From Dyella sp. 2HG41-7 (GTDB lineage Bacteria > Pseudomonadota > Gammaproteobacteria > Xanthomonadales > Rhodanobacteraceae), in contig NZ_JAJEJV010000004.1 of NCBI RefSeq assembly GCF_021390675.1, positions 3,782,001 through 3,846,000 of the forward strand: DNA of 64,000 bases. Direction: 5' to 3'. The notes under the pieces are model-generated. The model saw only the letters and a program-made list of their open reading frames with translations, searched no databases and was not told the origin of the DNA. The position numbers and the translations under genes are program-made. Every line of letters begins with the position of its first letter. Position 1 is the first letter of the stretch. This document shows positions 36,403 to 45,635 of this stretch, in pieces.

Positions 36403-37752
36403 ATGCAGATGAATACCCAGTTGCCCTCCAAGCGCCTGACATTGATCGGGCTTAACGAGTTTTCGGTGGACTTGCTCACCAGAGGTGCGAAGGAGCTGCA
36501 GCTAAAGAACATCGACCGCCTACTGTCGATGCGATCGGCAACAACAACGACCGATGACATGGTGGAGCACAGAGGGCTCGATCCGTGGGTGCAATGGGTT
36601 TCCGTTCACACCGGCGTACCCTCATCGGTGCATGGGATTATTCACCTTGGCGATACGCCCTCGGCGCTGTCGGTAAGCCAGGTCTGGGAGACTCTGAGCG
36701 ATGCGGGTATCAGCTCCGGTATCTGGGGCGCCATGAACGCCACACGCGAGGGTGCGAGGCACTGCGATTTTTTCCTGCCGGATCCGTGGACGTTTTCGGA
36801 AGTGGCCTATCCCGACGAGCTGAACGACTTGCTCTCGCTGCCCCGCTACTACTCGAAAAATTACCTCGACGTATCCAAGCAGCAATTCCTCGCCTGCACA
36901 GGTCGTCTGGTCAAATTCATTCTCGGCTCCGGCGCCGTGCTGAAACTCTTCAAGCAGATTCCATTCGTGCTTGGCGGAGTACTTCGCAATGGCATAAACA
37001 ATGCGCTCTTGTTTTCGCTGTTCGACCTGTTTTCCGCTGAGTTCTTCGTAAAATATAAAAAGCGCTACACGCCGCAATTCTCTTTGGTCTTTCTCAATAG
37101 CATCGCCCATTTGCAACACCATCGATGGGACAAGGACAAATTGTCGAAGGACTCGATTTTCGGCCTTCGAGCCATCGATCGCGTGCTCGGGATGATCTTT
37201 GCAGCCCGAGAGAAAGACGAAGCTATCATCGTCATGAACGCACTGACGCAACGGAATATCGTTGGCGAAAAACCCTGCGTTTGCTATCGACAGATCAATC
37301 CGCAGCACTTCCTTTCCGCAGTCGGTATCCAGTTTCGCAGCGTAGAGCAGTTGATGACGAACGACGCTCACGTGTTTTTCCACTCCGAAGCGGAGCGTGA
37401 TGCAGCCGCTCGTGCACTCGAAGCAGCGACGTTATGCGGCAAGCCGCTTTTCCACGTAGAAAAAAGCAGTCAGGATCCAAACAAGCTTTTTTACTTGGTC
37501 GATTTCTGGGATGAACTTGACGGCGAGAAGCTCATCTCCGTCAACGATATCGAGATCAAGTATTTCGAACATTTCGAGGCCATCGTGGCCCGCACTGGCG
37601 CACATATTCGCACGGGCAACGTCTACTACGAAGGCATGGAACTACCAGATCAACTCTACAATCACGAGATGGCCGAGAGAATTCTGAACTATTTTTCGGT
37701 TGCTCAGGCATCGGTCCGCGATCATGTCGAGGCATTGACCGACGCGGTCTAA
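36403..37752 (+). CDS. Atypical alkaline-phosphatase-superfamily protein
   Basis: 449 residues. The N-terminal LTLIGLNEFSVDLLTRGAKE, then LDPWVQWVSVHTGVPSSVHGIIHLGD (near residues 58-83), follow the layout of alkaline-phosphatase-fold phosphodiesterases: a metal-ligand strand, then a nucleophile loop with Thr in HTGV. NSIAHLQHHRW near 238 could supply metal-binding His. The usual terminal DHG is replaced by NALTQRN and the first Asp by Asn-Glu, so catalysis, if any, is not canonical. Similar GLNEF/WVQWVSVHTG proteins occur in polysaccharide loci, as I recall the family. It forms a plus-strand pair with the small membrane protein 55 nt downstream. It may transfer or remove a phospho-substituent on the glycan. 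An ATG at 36409 is an alternative start. Confidence 0.7.
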   Translation: MQMNTQLPSKRLTLIGLNEFSVDLLTRGAKELQLKNIDRLLSMRSATTTTDDMVEHRGLDPWVQWVSVHTGVPSSVHGIIHLGDTPSALSVSQVWETLSDAGISSGIWGAMNATREGARHCDFFLPDPWTFSEVAYPDELNDLLSLPRYYSKNYLDVSKQQFLACTGRLVKFILGSGAVLKLFKQIPFVLGGVLRNGINNALLFSLFDLFSAEFFVKYKKRYTPQFSLVFLNSIAHLQHHRWDKDKLSKDSIFGLRAIDRVLGMIFAAREKDEAIIVMNALTQRNIVGEKPCVCYRQINPQHFLSAVGIQFRSVEQLMTNDAHVFFHSEAERDAAARALEAATLCGKPLFHVEKSSQDPNKLFYLVDFWDELDGEKLISVNDIEIKYFEHFEAIVARTGAHIRTGNVYYEGMELPDQLYNHEMAERILNYFSVAQASVRDHVEALTDAV

Positions 37753-37807
37753 TTTCAAACGTTCGGCTTGTTCTGACGAGCCTGTCTCGGATCATCTGGA
37801 AGCAGTC

Positions 37808-38164
37808 ATGGATTTCACCCGCTTGGTGCAGGTATTGCTGTCGGTGTGCGGCATTTCCCTTGGGCAAATGCTGTTGAAAATGGCGGCCTTGAACTTGAAA
37901 AATCCCGATGCCATCGGCATCTGGTTGGCCGGCTATTGCATCAATATCTATCTGATCGCGGGCGTTCTACTGCTCGGCGTATCGACCCTGTTGTGGATTT
38001 GGGTCTTGCGTACGATTTCGCTCAGCGTTGCGTACCCATTTATGGCGTTGGCCTTCATTGTCGTTCCACTGCTCGGGCATTTTCTGCTGCATGAACCCAT
38101 CGGCTGGCGCAATCTCGCGGGCGGCTTGCTTATCGTCATCGGCGTGGTCGTCGTTTCCGCCTGA
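37808..38164 (+). CDS. Small ArnE/SMR-like membrane protein
   Basis: 118 residues with four predicted membrane helices: VQVLLSVCGISLGQMLLKMA, IYLIAGVLLLGVSTLLWIWVL, LSVAYPFMALAFIVVPLLGHFLL, and LAGGLLIVIGVVVVSA. The sequence SVAYPFMALAFIVVPLLGHFLLHEPIGWRNLAGG fits the EamA/SMR-related ArnE-ArnF family, which helps flip aminoarabinose- or other sugar-phosphate undecaprenols. The usual partner (ArnF) is not present, so it could act as a homodimer. It lies in the same direction 55 nt after the phosphatase-like gene. It probably flips a lipid-linked sugar made by a nearby DPM-type enzyme. Confidence 0.82.
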   Translation: MDFTRLVQVLLSVCGISLGQMLLKMAALNLKNPDAIGIWLAGYCINIYLIAGVLLLGVSTLLWIWVLRTISLSVAYPFMALAFIVVPLLGHFLLHEPIGWRNLAGGLLIVIGVVVVSA

Positions 38165-38201
38165 CGACTACGACACGAAACCGACAAGCGCAGCGCAACA
38201 G

Positions 38202-40355
38202 TTATTGAGCATCTTCGGCTGAAGTCAAAAAGGACACGTTAGAAAGCTTCATCGAAAGCTCGCGTGGATCCTGCACTCGGAGAACGCGACTCCGTACAAA
38301 CGAGCCGTCTGCGGAAATCCTGACGTACATCGGCTCCGAGGGAAATGTGAGTGCGGGCAGTTCCTGCTCCGGCACATTGATGGCAAAGCCTTCTTCGGCG
38401 CCGATCGTTTTTTTCGCTACTGGCACATCATTGACTGTGACCAAGAGCGTCACGGGCGAAGTTCGTCCATCCTTGGCATAGAGATCCCAAGGGAGCAATC
38501 CTTCGATAACCAGGCCGGACGTTTCCGCGGGCTTGCGCAAAACCAGTGAGACCTCCGGTCCGCACCAGCTCTCTGATTGATGCCCCCGCCCATTGGGTGC
38601 CCAGCACCCGGTGAGCATCAAAGGCACGTGGCTGCGACGAACATCATTGACACCTATCCCACTCCTTGGCCACATGTCGCGACCGACGCCAAAAAACGAC
38701 CACATGGAGCCGCGTGCTTTTCCGGCAGATTTGCCGGCATCGGTGGCCTGGAGCGCCGAAAGCAATTGCGCCCGATCGGCTGGACCCATTGAAGATGTCG
38801 CATTCAGCAAATAAGGATGTGCGAGCACAACCTTCGGCGAAAAAATATTCAGGTGATTTTCTTGAAGCAAGCGCAGTAAATCTTGCCTTTTTTCGAGCCC
38901 CCATCCACAAATGGGTAGCTGCGGATTGCAATGGCTGAGCACCTGTGAATCGCTGGGATTCGCCGCAAGCCGATAAATCTGCCGTGCCAAATCCTGATCG
39001 TAGTGCTGCCTACCGGGAACAATCATCCACGCACTGACGGACATGGGTATTTGCAGCACTAAAAAGCCCAGGCAGGCGGTTTTTCCCCATCGAACAAGCC
39101 TCTCTTTGGCTGGACCGGGCGAGCTGCTCGAAACCGAGCCGATCCACATCAAGACAAACGCCACCAGCTCAAACTGATACAGACGTATATATCTATCCTG
39201 TCTGAAATAATCCGCTCCCAGTGCAGGAACGCGATACAGAAGTATTCCCGCGATCCAACCGTATGTGACTAGCATTAGAGCAATGGAAACAAACACCAAA
39301 AGATTCCATTCGTAGCGAACGGCTCTAAACCAGAACCAGCCATGGATGAAAATCACTGCGACGAGAATGCCAAATTCGACAATCTCTACCAGATGACCTT
39401 GGCCGCCCGGCGTAAACAGTCGCGACGCCACGGCCCAGGTCAGAGGCGTGACAAACCATCCAGGCCACTCGCCTTTTCTTACTTGATTGAACAAGGCATG
39501 CAGCTTGTCGGCCAGCGGCGCATCCGGCGCGCCATAAACTTGCGGAGCATAGGAATAGCCGATTCTGACTACGGATGCACAAACCAAAACCACCACAACG
39601 ATGCGCAGGAGAACGCCCTTTTCGGCGACGCCGCGAGACAGCGCATAAAAAGCCAAAGTCATCAGCGTGGCCAAAATGCCGATGACGGCGTTGTCGTCGC
39701 TTATGAATGCCATCAGCAAGGTCACGACGGCGAGCAGCAAATATTCCCTTCTGCAATAGGATCGCCAAACCGTCCACATAAACACGGGAAGCGGCAGAAA
39801 ACTGGAATACTGCGCCGAATTAAGCGGCCAGGCCCAGATCTCAATGCCGTTCAACGAGAAAATGATGGCGGCGATAGAAATCCATGCCATATGACGGGTC
39901 CATCCCGCTTCATTTTTCACGCCGTTCATAATCATGGCGCGGAAAAGCAAGACGCAGCCTAGCGCAACAAACACCCCTACCAACGCCTCAACCGAAATAT
40001 CCAGGTCGAATTCGCGAAGGCACCACAAAAGAACCATTTTGATGAATGGCTCCGAGTGATCAATGCCCATGCGTTTTACGAAAAAATCCGCGAAGTGCAG
40101 ATTGCCTACGATGCCTTTGCGGACGAATACATCCAGAAAGTACCAGTCGTCCGACATTAGGACGGGATTGACACAATGGATGGTGAAGATCAGTACGTTG
40201 AGGAAGATGACAAAGAAAATCGTCCACGCGGCGAAGCCGGTCCAATCGACGTGCGCTTTCCTTTCGGGCATACCCATCAACTTCATAACCAACCACTCCC
40301 AAGAGATGAAACGCCGCATGCCTTCGTGCGCGCCATTGCCTAATCTTCCAAGCAT
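38202..40355 (-). CDS. Large multi-spanning membrane protein with C-terminal soluble domain
   Basis: 717 residues from the ATG at 40355; an ATG at 40286 with GGGAG upstream would give 694. About ten hydrophobic segments lie in residues 40-440. The first extracytoplasmic loop holds NPVLMSDDWYFLDVF, with an acidic DD pair as expected of GT-C transferases. The remaining C-terminal 270 residues are hydrophilic and beta-rich (SLVLRKPAETSGLVIEGLLP and VTLLVTVNDVPVAKKTIG), probably a periplasmic carbohydrate-binding sandwich. Sugar transfer to the glycan outside the membrane is a reasonable guess; I recognise no named family. It is convergent with the small ArnE-like gene. Confidence 0.68.
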   Translation of the reverse strand: MLGRLGNGAHEGMRRFISWEWLVMKLMGMPERKAHVDWTGFAAWTIFFVIFLNVLIFTIHCVNPVLMSDDWYFLDVFVRKGIVGNLHFADFFVKRMGIDHSEPFIKMVLLWCLREFDLDISVEALVGVFVALGCVLLFRAMIMNGVKNEAGWTRHMAWISIAAIIFSLNGIEIWAWPLNSAQYSSFLPLPVFMWTVWRSYCRREYLLLAVVTLLMAFISDDNAVIGILATLMTLAFYALSRGVAEKGVLLRIVVVVLVCASVVRIGYSYAPQVYGAPDAPLADKLHALFNQVRKGEWPGWFVTPLTWAVASRLFTPGGQGHLVEIVEFGILVAVIFIHGWFWFRAVRYEWNLLVFVSIALMLVTYGWIAGILLYRVPALGADYFRQDRYIRLYQFELVAFVLMWIGSVSSSSPGPAKERLVRWGKTACLGFLVLQIPMSVSAWMIVPGRQHYDQDLARQIYRLAANPSDSQVLSHCNPQLPICGWGLEKRQDLLRLLQENHLNIFSPKVVLAHPYLLNATSSMGPADRAQLLSALQATDAGKSAGKARGSMWSFFGVGRDMWPRSGIGVNDVRRSHVPLMLTGCWAPNGRGHQSESWCGPEVSLVLRKPAETSGLVIEGLLPWDLYAKDGRTSPVTLLVTVNDVPVAKKTIGAEEGFAINVPEQELPALTFPSEPMYVRISADGSFVRSRVLRVQDPRELSMKLSNVSFLTSAEDAQ

Positions 40356-40549
40356 TTCACGAATTCCGCCACTCGCACTACGGCCATATCAACGGAAGGG
40401 CAAGAGCAAGATCGAAACGCGATCTGGACAGACGTAATCTGTTGCACACACGCGGGATGAAGCGAGATCGACGCACAACCATCACGTCGCATCCGTAACT
40501 TGACGTGAGGCGCGGCGAGACTGACGGCACCAACCTCGCCATGTATCTA

Positions 40550-41254
40550 TCAGCTCACTGCGTTTGCTCGCGAGTAGACGCGCTTCACATACAAAGTCAG
40601 GAAAATTGTAGCCGCGACGCCCAGCCCCAAAATGACCCACTGCAAGTAGCCAACGTTGATAGATTTGGCATTGATGCTGTGTCGCGCGAACGAACCCATG
40701 CAAACATAGCCAAACAGTGCTGGAAGCGACGCAACGGTGCCCAGCAAATAATTGCGTGCGCTGATACCCGATAACCCCAAGGCATAGCTGGTGAGTGCGA
40801 AAGGCATAATAGGCGACATGCGCAGCAGGCATACGAATCGCCACCCCCCTTTAACGATCTCGTCGCCAAACCGCCGCAGTCGCGCTCGCCGAATAAACAT
40901 GCGCTCGAACGATTCTCGAAAGAGGCCTCGACTGACCAAAAACGAAACCCAAGCTCCCGCCAGAGTTGCGAGCGCGGAAACGAGAAAGCCGTCGAAAAGA
41001 CCGTAGAGCGATCCGCTCACCACACCGATCAGCGAAGCTGGCAGAAATCCGGTGAATGCGATCAGCACCAAAACCACGAGCACTACAAGGAAACCGCTCA
41101 TCCCTGCCCTGGAAATCGAATCCAGGAAACGCTGGAGTTGCAGCGCCCCGCTCGCGCCAAACGCGGACCGACCGGACAATACGCCTGTTAGCAGCAGCAC
41201 GGCCATGATGCATGCGACGACAGCAAGGCATACGAGCTTGAAGTTCCGACCCAT
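40550..41254 (-). CDS. VTT-domain (TVP38/TMEM64/DedA-like) membrane protein
   Basis: 234 residues with hydrophobic segments at about 7-28, 52-76, 80-105, 150-170 and 200-222. The VTT core has FTGFLPASLIGVVSGSLYGLFDGFLVSALATLAGAWVSF, then a re-entrant Arg-rich loop and LLRMSPIMPFALTSYALGLSGISARNYLLGTVASLPA (conserved R...P of the family). Relatives are implicated in lipid or undecaprenyl phosphate recycling and flipping. It stands 18 nt after the upstream glycosyltransferase gene, so the two are coexpressed. This suits recycling of the polyprenyl carrier used by DPM-type transferases, an inference from family and context. Confidence 0.87.
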   Translation of the reverse strand: MGRNFKLVCLAVVACIMAVLLLTGVLSGRSAFGASGALQLQRFLDSISRAGMSGFLVVLVVLVLIAFTGFLPASLIGVVSGSLYGLFDGFLVSALATLAGAWVSFLVSRGLFRESFERMFIRRARLRRFGDEIVKGGWRFVCLLRMSPIMPFALTSYALGLSGISARNYLLGTVASLPALFGYVCMGSFARHSINAKSINVGYLQWVILGLGVAATIFLTLYVKRVYSRANAVS

Positions 41255-41272
41255 TAGACGCGCACCATCCGA

Positions 41273-42058
41273 TCAGTTCGCAGGAGGCGCAACGCGGGAA
41301 ACGACGCGCCTTCCATCAAGGTCCGCAAAGAGATCCGACTTGGCAAGCTTCATCTTGTTTAGCCGATACTGCAGGGCGGTCCCAAGCACGCCAAAACCAT
41401 ACGTAACGCTGCGGCGAAAATTGATCGATGAAGCCTCATCGAAATACTTGGTCGGACAGGAGATTTCACCAATCGGAAAACCGAAATGGACAGCCTGCGC
41501 GATCATCTGATTGTCGAATACAAAATCGTCCGAGCACGATAGCAACGGTAGCCTTTCCAGAACCGTTTTGCTCCATGCGCGATACCCGGTGTGGTATTCG
41601 CTCAATTTCTGCCCCAGCAAAACATTTTCGACAAACGTAAGCATTCGGTTGGCGATGTATTTGTACATCGGCATTCCGCCGGCCAGTGCTCCCTTGCCGA
41701 GAATTCGGGACGCCAGCACCACTTCATAATGTCCAGAAGCGATCATGGAGGCCATGGCGGCCACCAGACGCGGAGAATACTGGTAGTCGGGGTGGAGCAT
41801 GATCACGATGTCGGCGCCGCGTTCCAGCGCTGCCGCGTAGCACGTCTTCTGATTACCGCCGTACCCGCGATTGGCTTCGTGCCGCAACGTGTGCAGCCCG
41901 AGAGATTTTGCGACCTCGACCGTATCGTCCCGGCTTGCATCGTCGGTCAGGATAATGTCGTCGACGATTTCACGCGGAATTTCTGCCACCGTTTGAGACA
42001 GCGTCTTTGCCGCATTGTATGCAGGCATTACCACAGCTACTCGCTTACCGGCCAGCAT
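41273..42058 (-). CDS. Family 2 glycosyltransferase (polyprenyl-phosphate mannose synthase-like)
   Basis: 261 residues. GT2 motifs: VAVVMPAYNAAKTLSQTV, ILTDDASRDDT, NRGYGGNQKTCYAAAL, and a donor/metal site HPDYQYSPRLV (DxD variant). LSEYHTGYRAWSKTVLERLP is a conserved acceptor-side segment. No obvious C-terminal membrane pair, so it probably sits peripherally. The ATG follows GGATGGAATC. It overlaps nothing but lies 18 nt before the VTT gene. It adds a sugar to polyprenyl phosphate or to the growing glycan; the donor is unknown. Confidence 0.88.
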   Translation of the reverse strand: MLAGKRVAVVMPAYNAAKTLSQTVAEIPREIVDDIILTDDASRDDTVEVAKSLGLHTLRHEANRGYGGNQKTCYAAALERGADIVIMLHPDYQYSPRLVAAMASMIASGHYEVVLASRILGKGALAGGMPMYKYIANRMLTFVENVLLGQKLSEYHTGYRAWSKTVLERLPLLSCSDDFVFDNQMIAQAVHFGFPIGEISCPTKYFDEASSINFRRSVTYGFGVLGTALQYRLNKMKLAKSDLFADLDGRRVVSRVAPPAN

Positions 42059-42538
42059 GATTCCATCCGCAATATTTGACTAAAGCGTCCATCTATACCA
42101 TCTCTCCGATTATTCCGTCTAGAAACGGTAACACCATGCCATCCCTCGCATTACCGTTTCCAACACACCTGACCTACCATCGTAACTCATTCAAAACACG
42201 CCCTAACTTCTATATTTCCACAATAAAGGTGATTGACTTCAACGACCCGTTCAAGCCGAAAGCCTCAATCAAACCGCAAAATCCTCAATATCTCCTTTTT
42301 CGCCCATTCACGATCATCGCGCAGACCGTATTGAAAGCACGAACGGCTCGGACGACAGCCAATCGTCAATAACGGAGTCGATTGTGTTTCGGCATCGCGA
42401 GGCTGGCGTGCAGGCGGAGAAACGTCCGACATCGGCGCCAACCGCGCAATCATCATTTTGCGCCGCTCGGAAGGCTTTATGCCCGAAGCGCGCCAATCGC
42501 TGATGTGAGGCAATGTCTACTTTGTCGTCACCCATGCT
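42059..42538. other. AT-richer intergenic gap in the polysaccharide locus
   Basis: 480 bp, clearly richer in A and T than the genes on both sides. Short frames on both strands lack ribosome binding sites and recognisable protein. It should carry the promoter of the glycosyltransferase-VTT pair; nothing else is supported. Confidence 0.5.
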
Positions 42539-43708
42539 TTACGCAAAAGAAAGCGTTGCTCTCACCGTATCGATGAGCCGCGCGACGTCCTGATCGGACA
42601 TGCCTGGCGACAACGGGAGACTCACCGTCGCACGTCCAAGTTTCATAGCATTCGGCCATTGCTCAGGACTCCAGCCGAAGCGTTGCTGATAATAGGGATG
42701 CTCGGGAATGGACATGTAATGAACTCCCGTGCCAATGCCGGCGGCCGTCATCGTTTCCAAGAAACCATCCCGCGTGATACCGCAGCGTTCTGGCTCGATC
42801 ATCACGGTGTACAGGTGTCGGCCATGACGGATTTCGGCCGACGAAGGCATAGGCAGCGTGATCGGCAACGCGGCAAAGGCTTCGTCATACTGTTTCCAGA
42901 TCGTATCGCGCCGGCGCCAATTGCGTTCCACCCGCGCCAACTGATGCAGGCCAAGCGCGGCCTGAATATCCATCATGTTGTACTTGAAACCGCATTCCAC
43001 CACTTGGTAGTGCTTGTAGCCGCTATCGCCAAATCGATGCCAGGCATCCTTGCTCATGCCGTGCAAGGCCAGAATGCGCGCGCGCGCCACTTGGTCTTCG
43101 CTGCGGCCGACAATCATGCCGCCTTCGCCGGTCACGACATTTTTGGTGACGTAAAAGCTGTAGCAACCGAAATCACCGAACGTGCCGACCGGCTGACCGC
43201 GGTACGTGGCCTCTACGGAGTGTGCGCAATCTTCGATAACCACCAGATTGTGCTTGCTCGCAATCGCCATGATTGCACCCATATCGCACGGACGCCCGGC
43301 AAAGTGCACGGGCAGAATGGCGCGCGTACGTGGCGTGATAGCAGCCTCGATGGCAGCCGGATCGATATTTTGTGTTTGCGGATCGACATCGGCCAATACC
43401 GGTTGCAACCCCGCGTGCAAGATGGCGTTGACGGTGGCGCAAAACGTCAATGGCGTGGTGATCACCTCCGCACCCGCCTCGATGCCGGCAGCAAGCATGC
43501 TGACGTGCAGCGCCGCCGTGCAGGAGTTGACGGCTGCGACTTGCATCGGAGACACCGCACGAAAGGCCGCGAAATCCCGCTCGAATTGCGCGACCCGCGG
43601 CCCGGTGCCCAGCCATCCGGAGCGGAGGCAAGCAACGACTTCGTCGATCTCAGCCTCTTCTATTTGAGGCGCCCCGAATACCAGAAAAGGCAACGAAGAC
43701 GGCTCCAT
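42539..43708 (-). CDS. DegT/DnrJ/EryC1/StrS sugar aminotransferase
   Basis: 389 residues from the ATG at 43708 (GGAG 5 nt upstream); an in-frame GTG at 43714 is possible. PLP-dependent enzymes of this family convert a nucleotide keto-sugar to an amino sugar. Signatures: LRSGWLGTGPRVAQFERDFA, NSCTAALHVSMLAAGI, VIEDCAHSVEATYRG, and the PLP Lys in YSFYVTKNVVTGEGG near residue 186, followed by GFKYNMMDIQAALGLHQL. It is 64 nt after cysNC in the same direction. No dehydratase or epimerase gene adjoins, so the substrate sugar comes from elsewhere. It suggests an amino sugar in the glycan. Confidence 0.93.
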   Translation of the reverse strand: MEPSSLPFLVFGAPQIEEAEIDEVVACLRSGWLGTGPRVAQFERDFAAFRAVSPMQVAAVNSCTAALHVSMLAAGIEAGAEVITTPLTFCATVNAILHAGLQPVLADVDPQTQNIDPAAIEAAITPRTRAILPVHFAGRPCDMGAIMAIASKHNLVVIEDCAHSVEATYRGQPVGTFGDFGCYSFYVTKNVVTGEGGMIVGRSEDQVARARILALHGMSKDAWHRFGDSGYKHYQVVECGFKYNMMDIQAALGLHQLARVERNWRRRDTIWKQYDEAFAALPITLPMPSSAEIRHGRHLYTVMIEPERCGITRDGFLETMTAAGIGTGVHYMSIPEHPYYQQRFGWSPEQWPNAMKLGRATVSLPLSPGMSDQDVARLIDTVRATLSFA

Positions 43709-43772
43709 AGTCACTCCAAATGGAAAGGAAAGCGGATTATTTCCGTGTGCGCACCGATCAACACACGTTCGA

Positions 43773-45635
43773 TTAATGGCGATGTTCGGCAGATGGCGAT
43801 AAATAGGTCACCAGCTGCTCCACCATGGCGTCAAGTTTCGCGTCCTTGGTGCGCAAGTGTACTTCAGGCGTATTGGGCGCTTCATAAGGCGAGTCGATGC
43901 CGGTGAAGTTGGTGATCTCACCAGCCCGCGCTTTTCGATACAGACCCTTCGGATCGCGACGTTCGCATTCTTCCAAGGGCGTATCGACAAAGACCTCGAC
44001 AAATTCGCCATCGCCGAACAAGCCACGAGCAAACTCGCGCTCACCGCGGAATGGCGAAATGACGCACACCAAAACAATAAGGCCCGCATCAACCATGAGG
44101 TGAGCGACCTCGGCGACACGCCGCACGTTTTCCACACGCGCCTCAGGCGTAAATCCCAGATCGCGATTCAAGCCGTGACGAAGATTGTCGCCGTCCAGCA
44201 GGTAAGTATGGTGACCCATGGCGCTCAAGCGTCGCTCAACCTGATTGGCGACGGTCGACTTGCCGGCGCCCGACAAACCGGTGAACCACACGCACCGCGG
44301 CTGCTGTCCCTTGCTCCATGCACGCGTCTTTTTGTCCACATCCAAGTGTTGCCAGTGCACGTTGGTCGAGCGACGCAACGCAAAGTCGAGCATGCCGCAG
44401 GCGACTGTCGCATGCGTTTGTCGGTCGACCAGAATGAAGCCGCCCAGCGCATGATTCGTCGCGTAAGACTCGAATGCGATCGGATGGTCCAGGTCGATAT
44501 TGCAATAACCGACCTCGTTGAGCTCAAGTCGATGTGCAGCCAGCTTGGCTTGCGTATTGACGTCAATCTTGTGCTTGATCGATGTGACGCGCGCATTGAC
44601 CGTGCGAGCCCCCACCTTCAACCAGTAACCCCGATTCGGAAGCAAGGGCTCATCGCCCAGCCACAACACATGCGCAGCAAATTGATCGGCCTCCGGCGCC
44701 GGATGCGCCGCGTCGGCAATAAGATCGCCGCGACTGATGTCTACCTCGCGGTCCAGTGTCAGCGTAATCGCCTGGCCCGCCTGCGCCTCCGCAAGGTCGC
44801 CATTGGCAGTCACGATTCGCGCCACTTGCGCATTGTGCGTCCCGGGTTGAATCATCACCGTGTCGCCAACCCTGATTCGTCCACCGCATATCGTGCCGGC
44901 GTAACCGCGAAAGTGCTGGTCGGGACGATTGACCCACTGAACCGGCATACGAAAATCGGTGGGTTGCTGCGGTTCTACCGTGGCAGCCTCCAACAGCTCA
45001 AGCAGCGACGCGCCCTCGTACCACGGCATGCGCGCAGAGCGCGTACCGATGTTGTCGCCGGTTAACGCAGCAATCGGCAACGCTTGAACTTCCTCAACTC
45101 CCAATTGCTCGGCAAGCGCCAAGTAATCCGCCTCAATGGAGGCATAGACATCGCGACGATAATCGACAAGATCCATTTTATTGACGGCCAGGATGATCTT
45201 GCGGATACCGAGCAAGGCGCAGATATAGGTATGTCGTCTCGTCTGTTGCAAAAGCCCTTTACGCGCATCGACCAGCATCACCGCCAAATCGGCGTTCGAT
45301 GCACCGGTCGCCATGTTGCGCGTGTACTGCTCATGTCCGGGACAATCGGCCACCCTGAAATGGCGCCGGCTCGTATGAAAATAGCGGTACGCGACATCGA
45401 TGGTAATGCCCTGCTGCCGTTCGGCGTCTAGACCATCCATCAGCAGCGAAAAGTCGAGCGCATCGCTATCCGGATAGCGACGACGACTGTCCTTCCGCAA
45501 CGCTTCCATCTGGTCGTCCGGCAACATGCCTGCGTCGTATAGCAATCGGCCAAGCAGCGTGCTCTTGCCGTCGTCAACGCTTCCACATGTGATGAATCGC
45601 AGCAGGCCGCTGGCCGAAGTATTGTCGGCAACCAT
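43773..45635 (-). CDS. cysNC: Bifunctional sulfate adenylyltransferase GTPase subunit / APS kinase
   Basis: 620 residues in two fused enzymes. Residues 1-440 are CysN: P-loop GSVDDGKST (18-26), DCPGH (97-101) and NKMD (152-155), the GTPase that powers APS formation with CysD. Residues 445-610 are APS kinase (CysC) with P-loop GLSGAGKST (453-461) and [15 protein letters not shown]. The complex makes APS and then PAPS, the universal sulfate donor. This is the NodQ/CysNC fusion type. The ATG overlaps the cysD stop by 1 nt (TGATG). Adjacent to a sulfotransferase gene, it probably supplies PAPS for glycan sulfation instead of, or as well as, cysteine synthesis; no cysH, cysI or cysJ is nearby. Confidence 0.96.
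   Translation of the reverse strand: MVADNTSASGLLRFITCGSVDDGKSTLLGRLLYDAGMLPDDQMEALRKDSRRRYPDSDALDFSLLMDGLDAERQQGITIDVAYRYFHTSRRHFRVADCPGHEQYTRNMATGASNADLAVMLVDARKGLLQQTRRHTYICALLGIRKIILAVNKMDLVDYRRDVYASIEADYLALAEQLGVEEVQALPIAALTGDNIGTRSARMPWYEGASLLELLEAATVEPQQPTDFRMPVQWVNRPDQHFRGYAGTICGGRIRVGDTVMIQPGTHNAQVARIVTANGDLAEAQAGQAITLTLDREVDISRGDLIADAAHPAPEADQFAAHVLWLGDEPLLPNRGYWLKVGARTVNARVTSIKHKIDVNTQAKLAAHRLELNEVGYCNIDLDHPIAFESYATNHALGGFILVDRQTHATVACGMLDFALRRSTNVHWQHLDVDKKTRAWSKGQQPRCVWFTGLSGAGKSTVANQVERRLSAMGHHTYLLDGDNLRHGLNRDLGFTPEARVENVRRVAEVAHLMVDAGLIVLVCVISPFRGEREFARGLFGDGEFVEVFVDTPLEECERRDPKGLYRKARAGEITNFTGIDSPYEAPNTPEVHLRTKDAKLDAMVEQLVTYLSPSAEHRH

Noticed and set aside
42265-42513. 82-residue minus-strand open frame in the 42-kb gap
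   Set aside because: I looked for a transposase or toxin remnant and recognised nothing; no ribosome binding site.
43857-45065. 402-residue plus-strand open frame opposite cysNC
   Set aside because: Both P-loops and other motifs of CysNC are encoded on the minus strand; the plus frame has no features.
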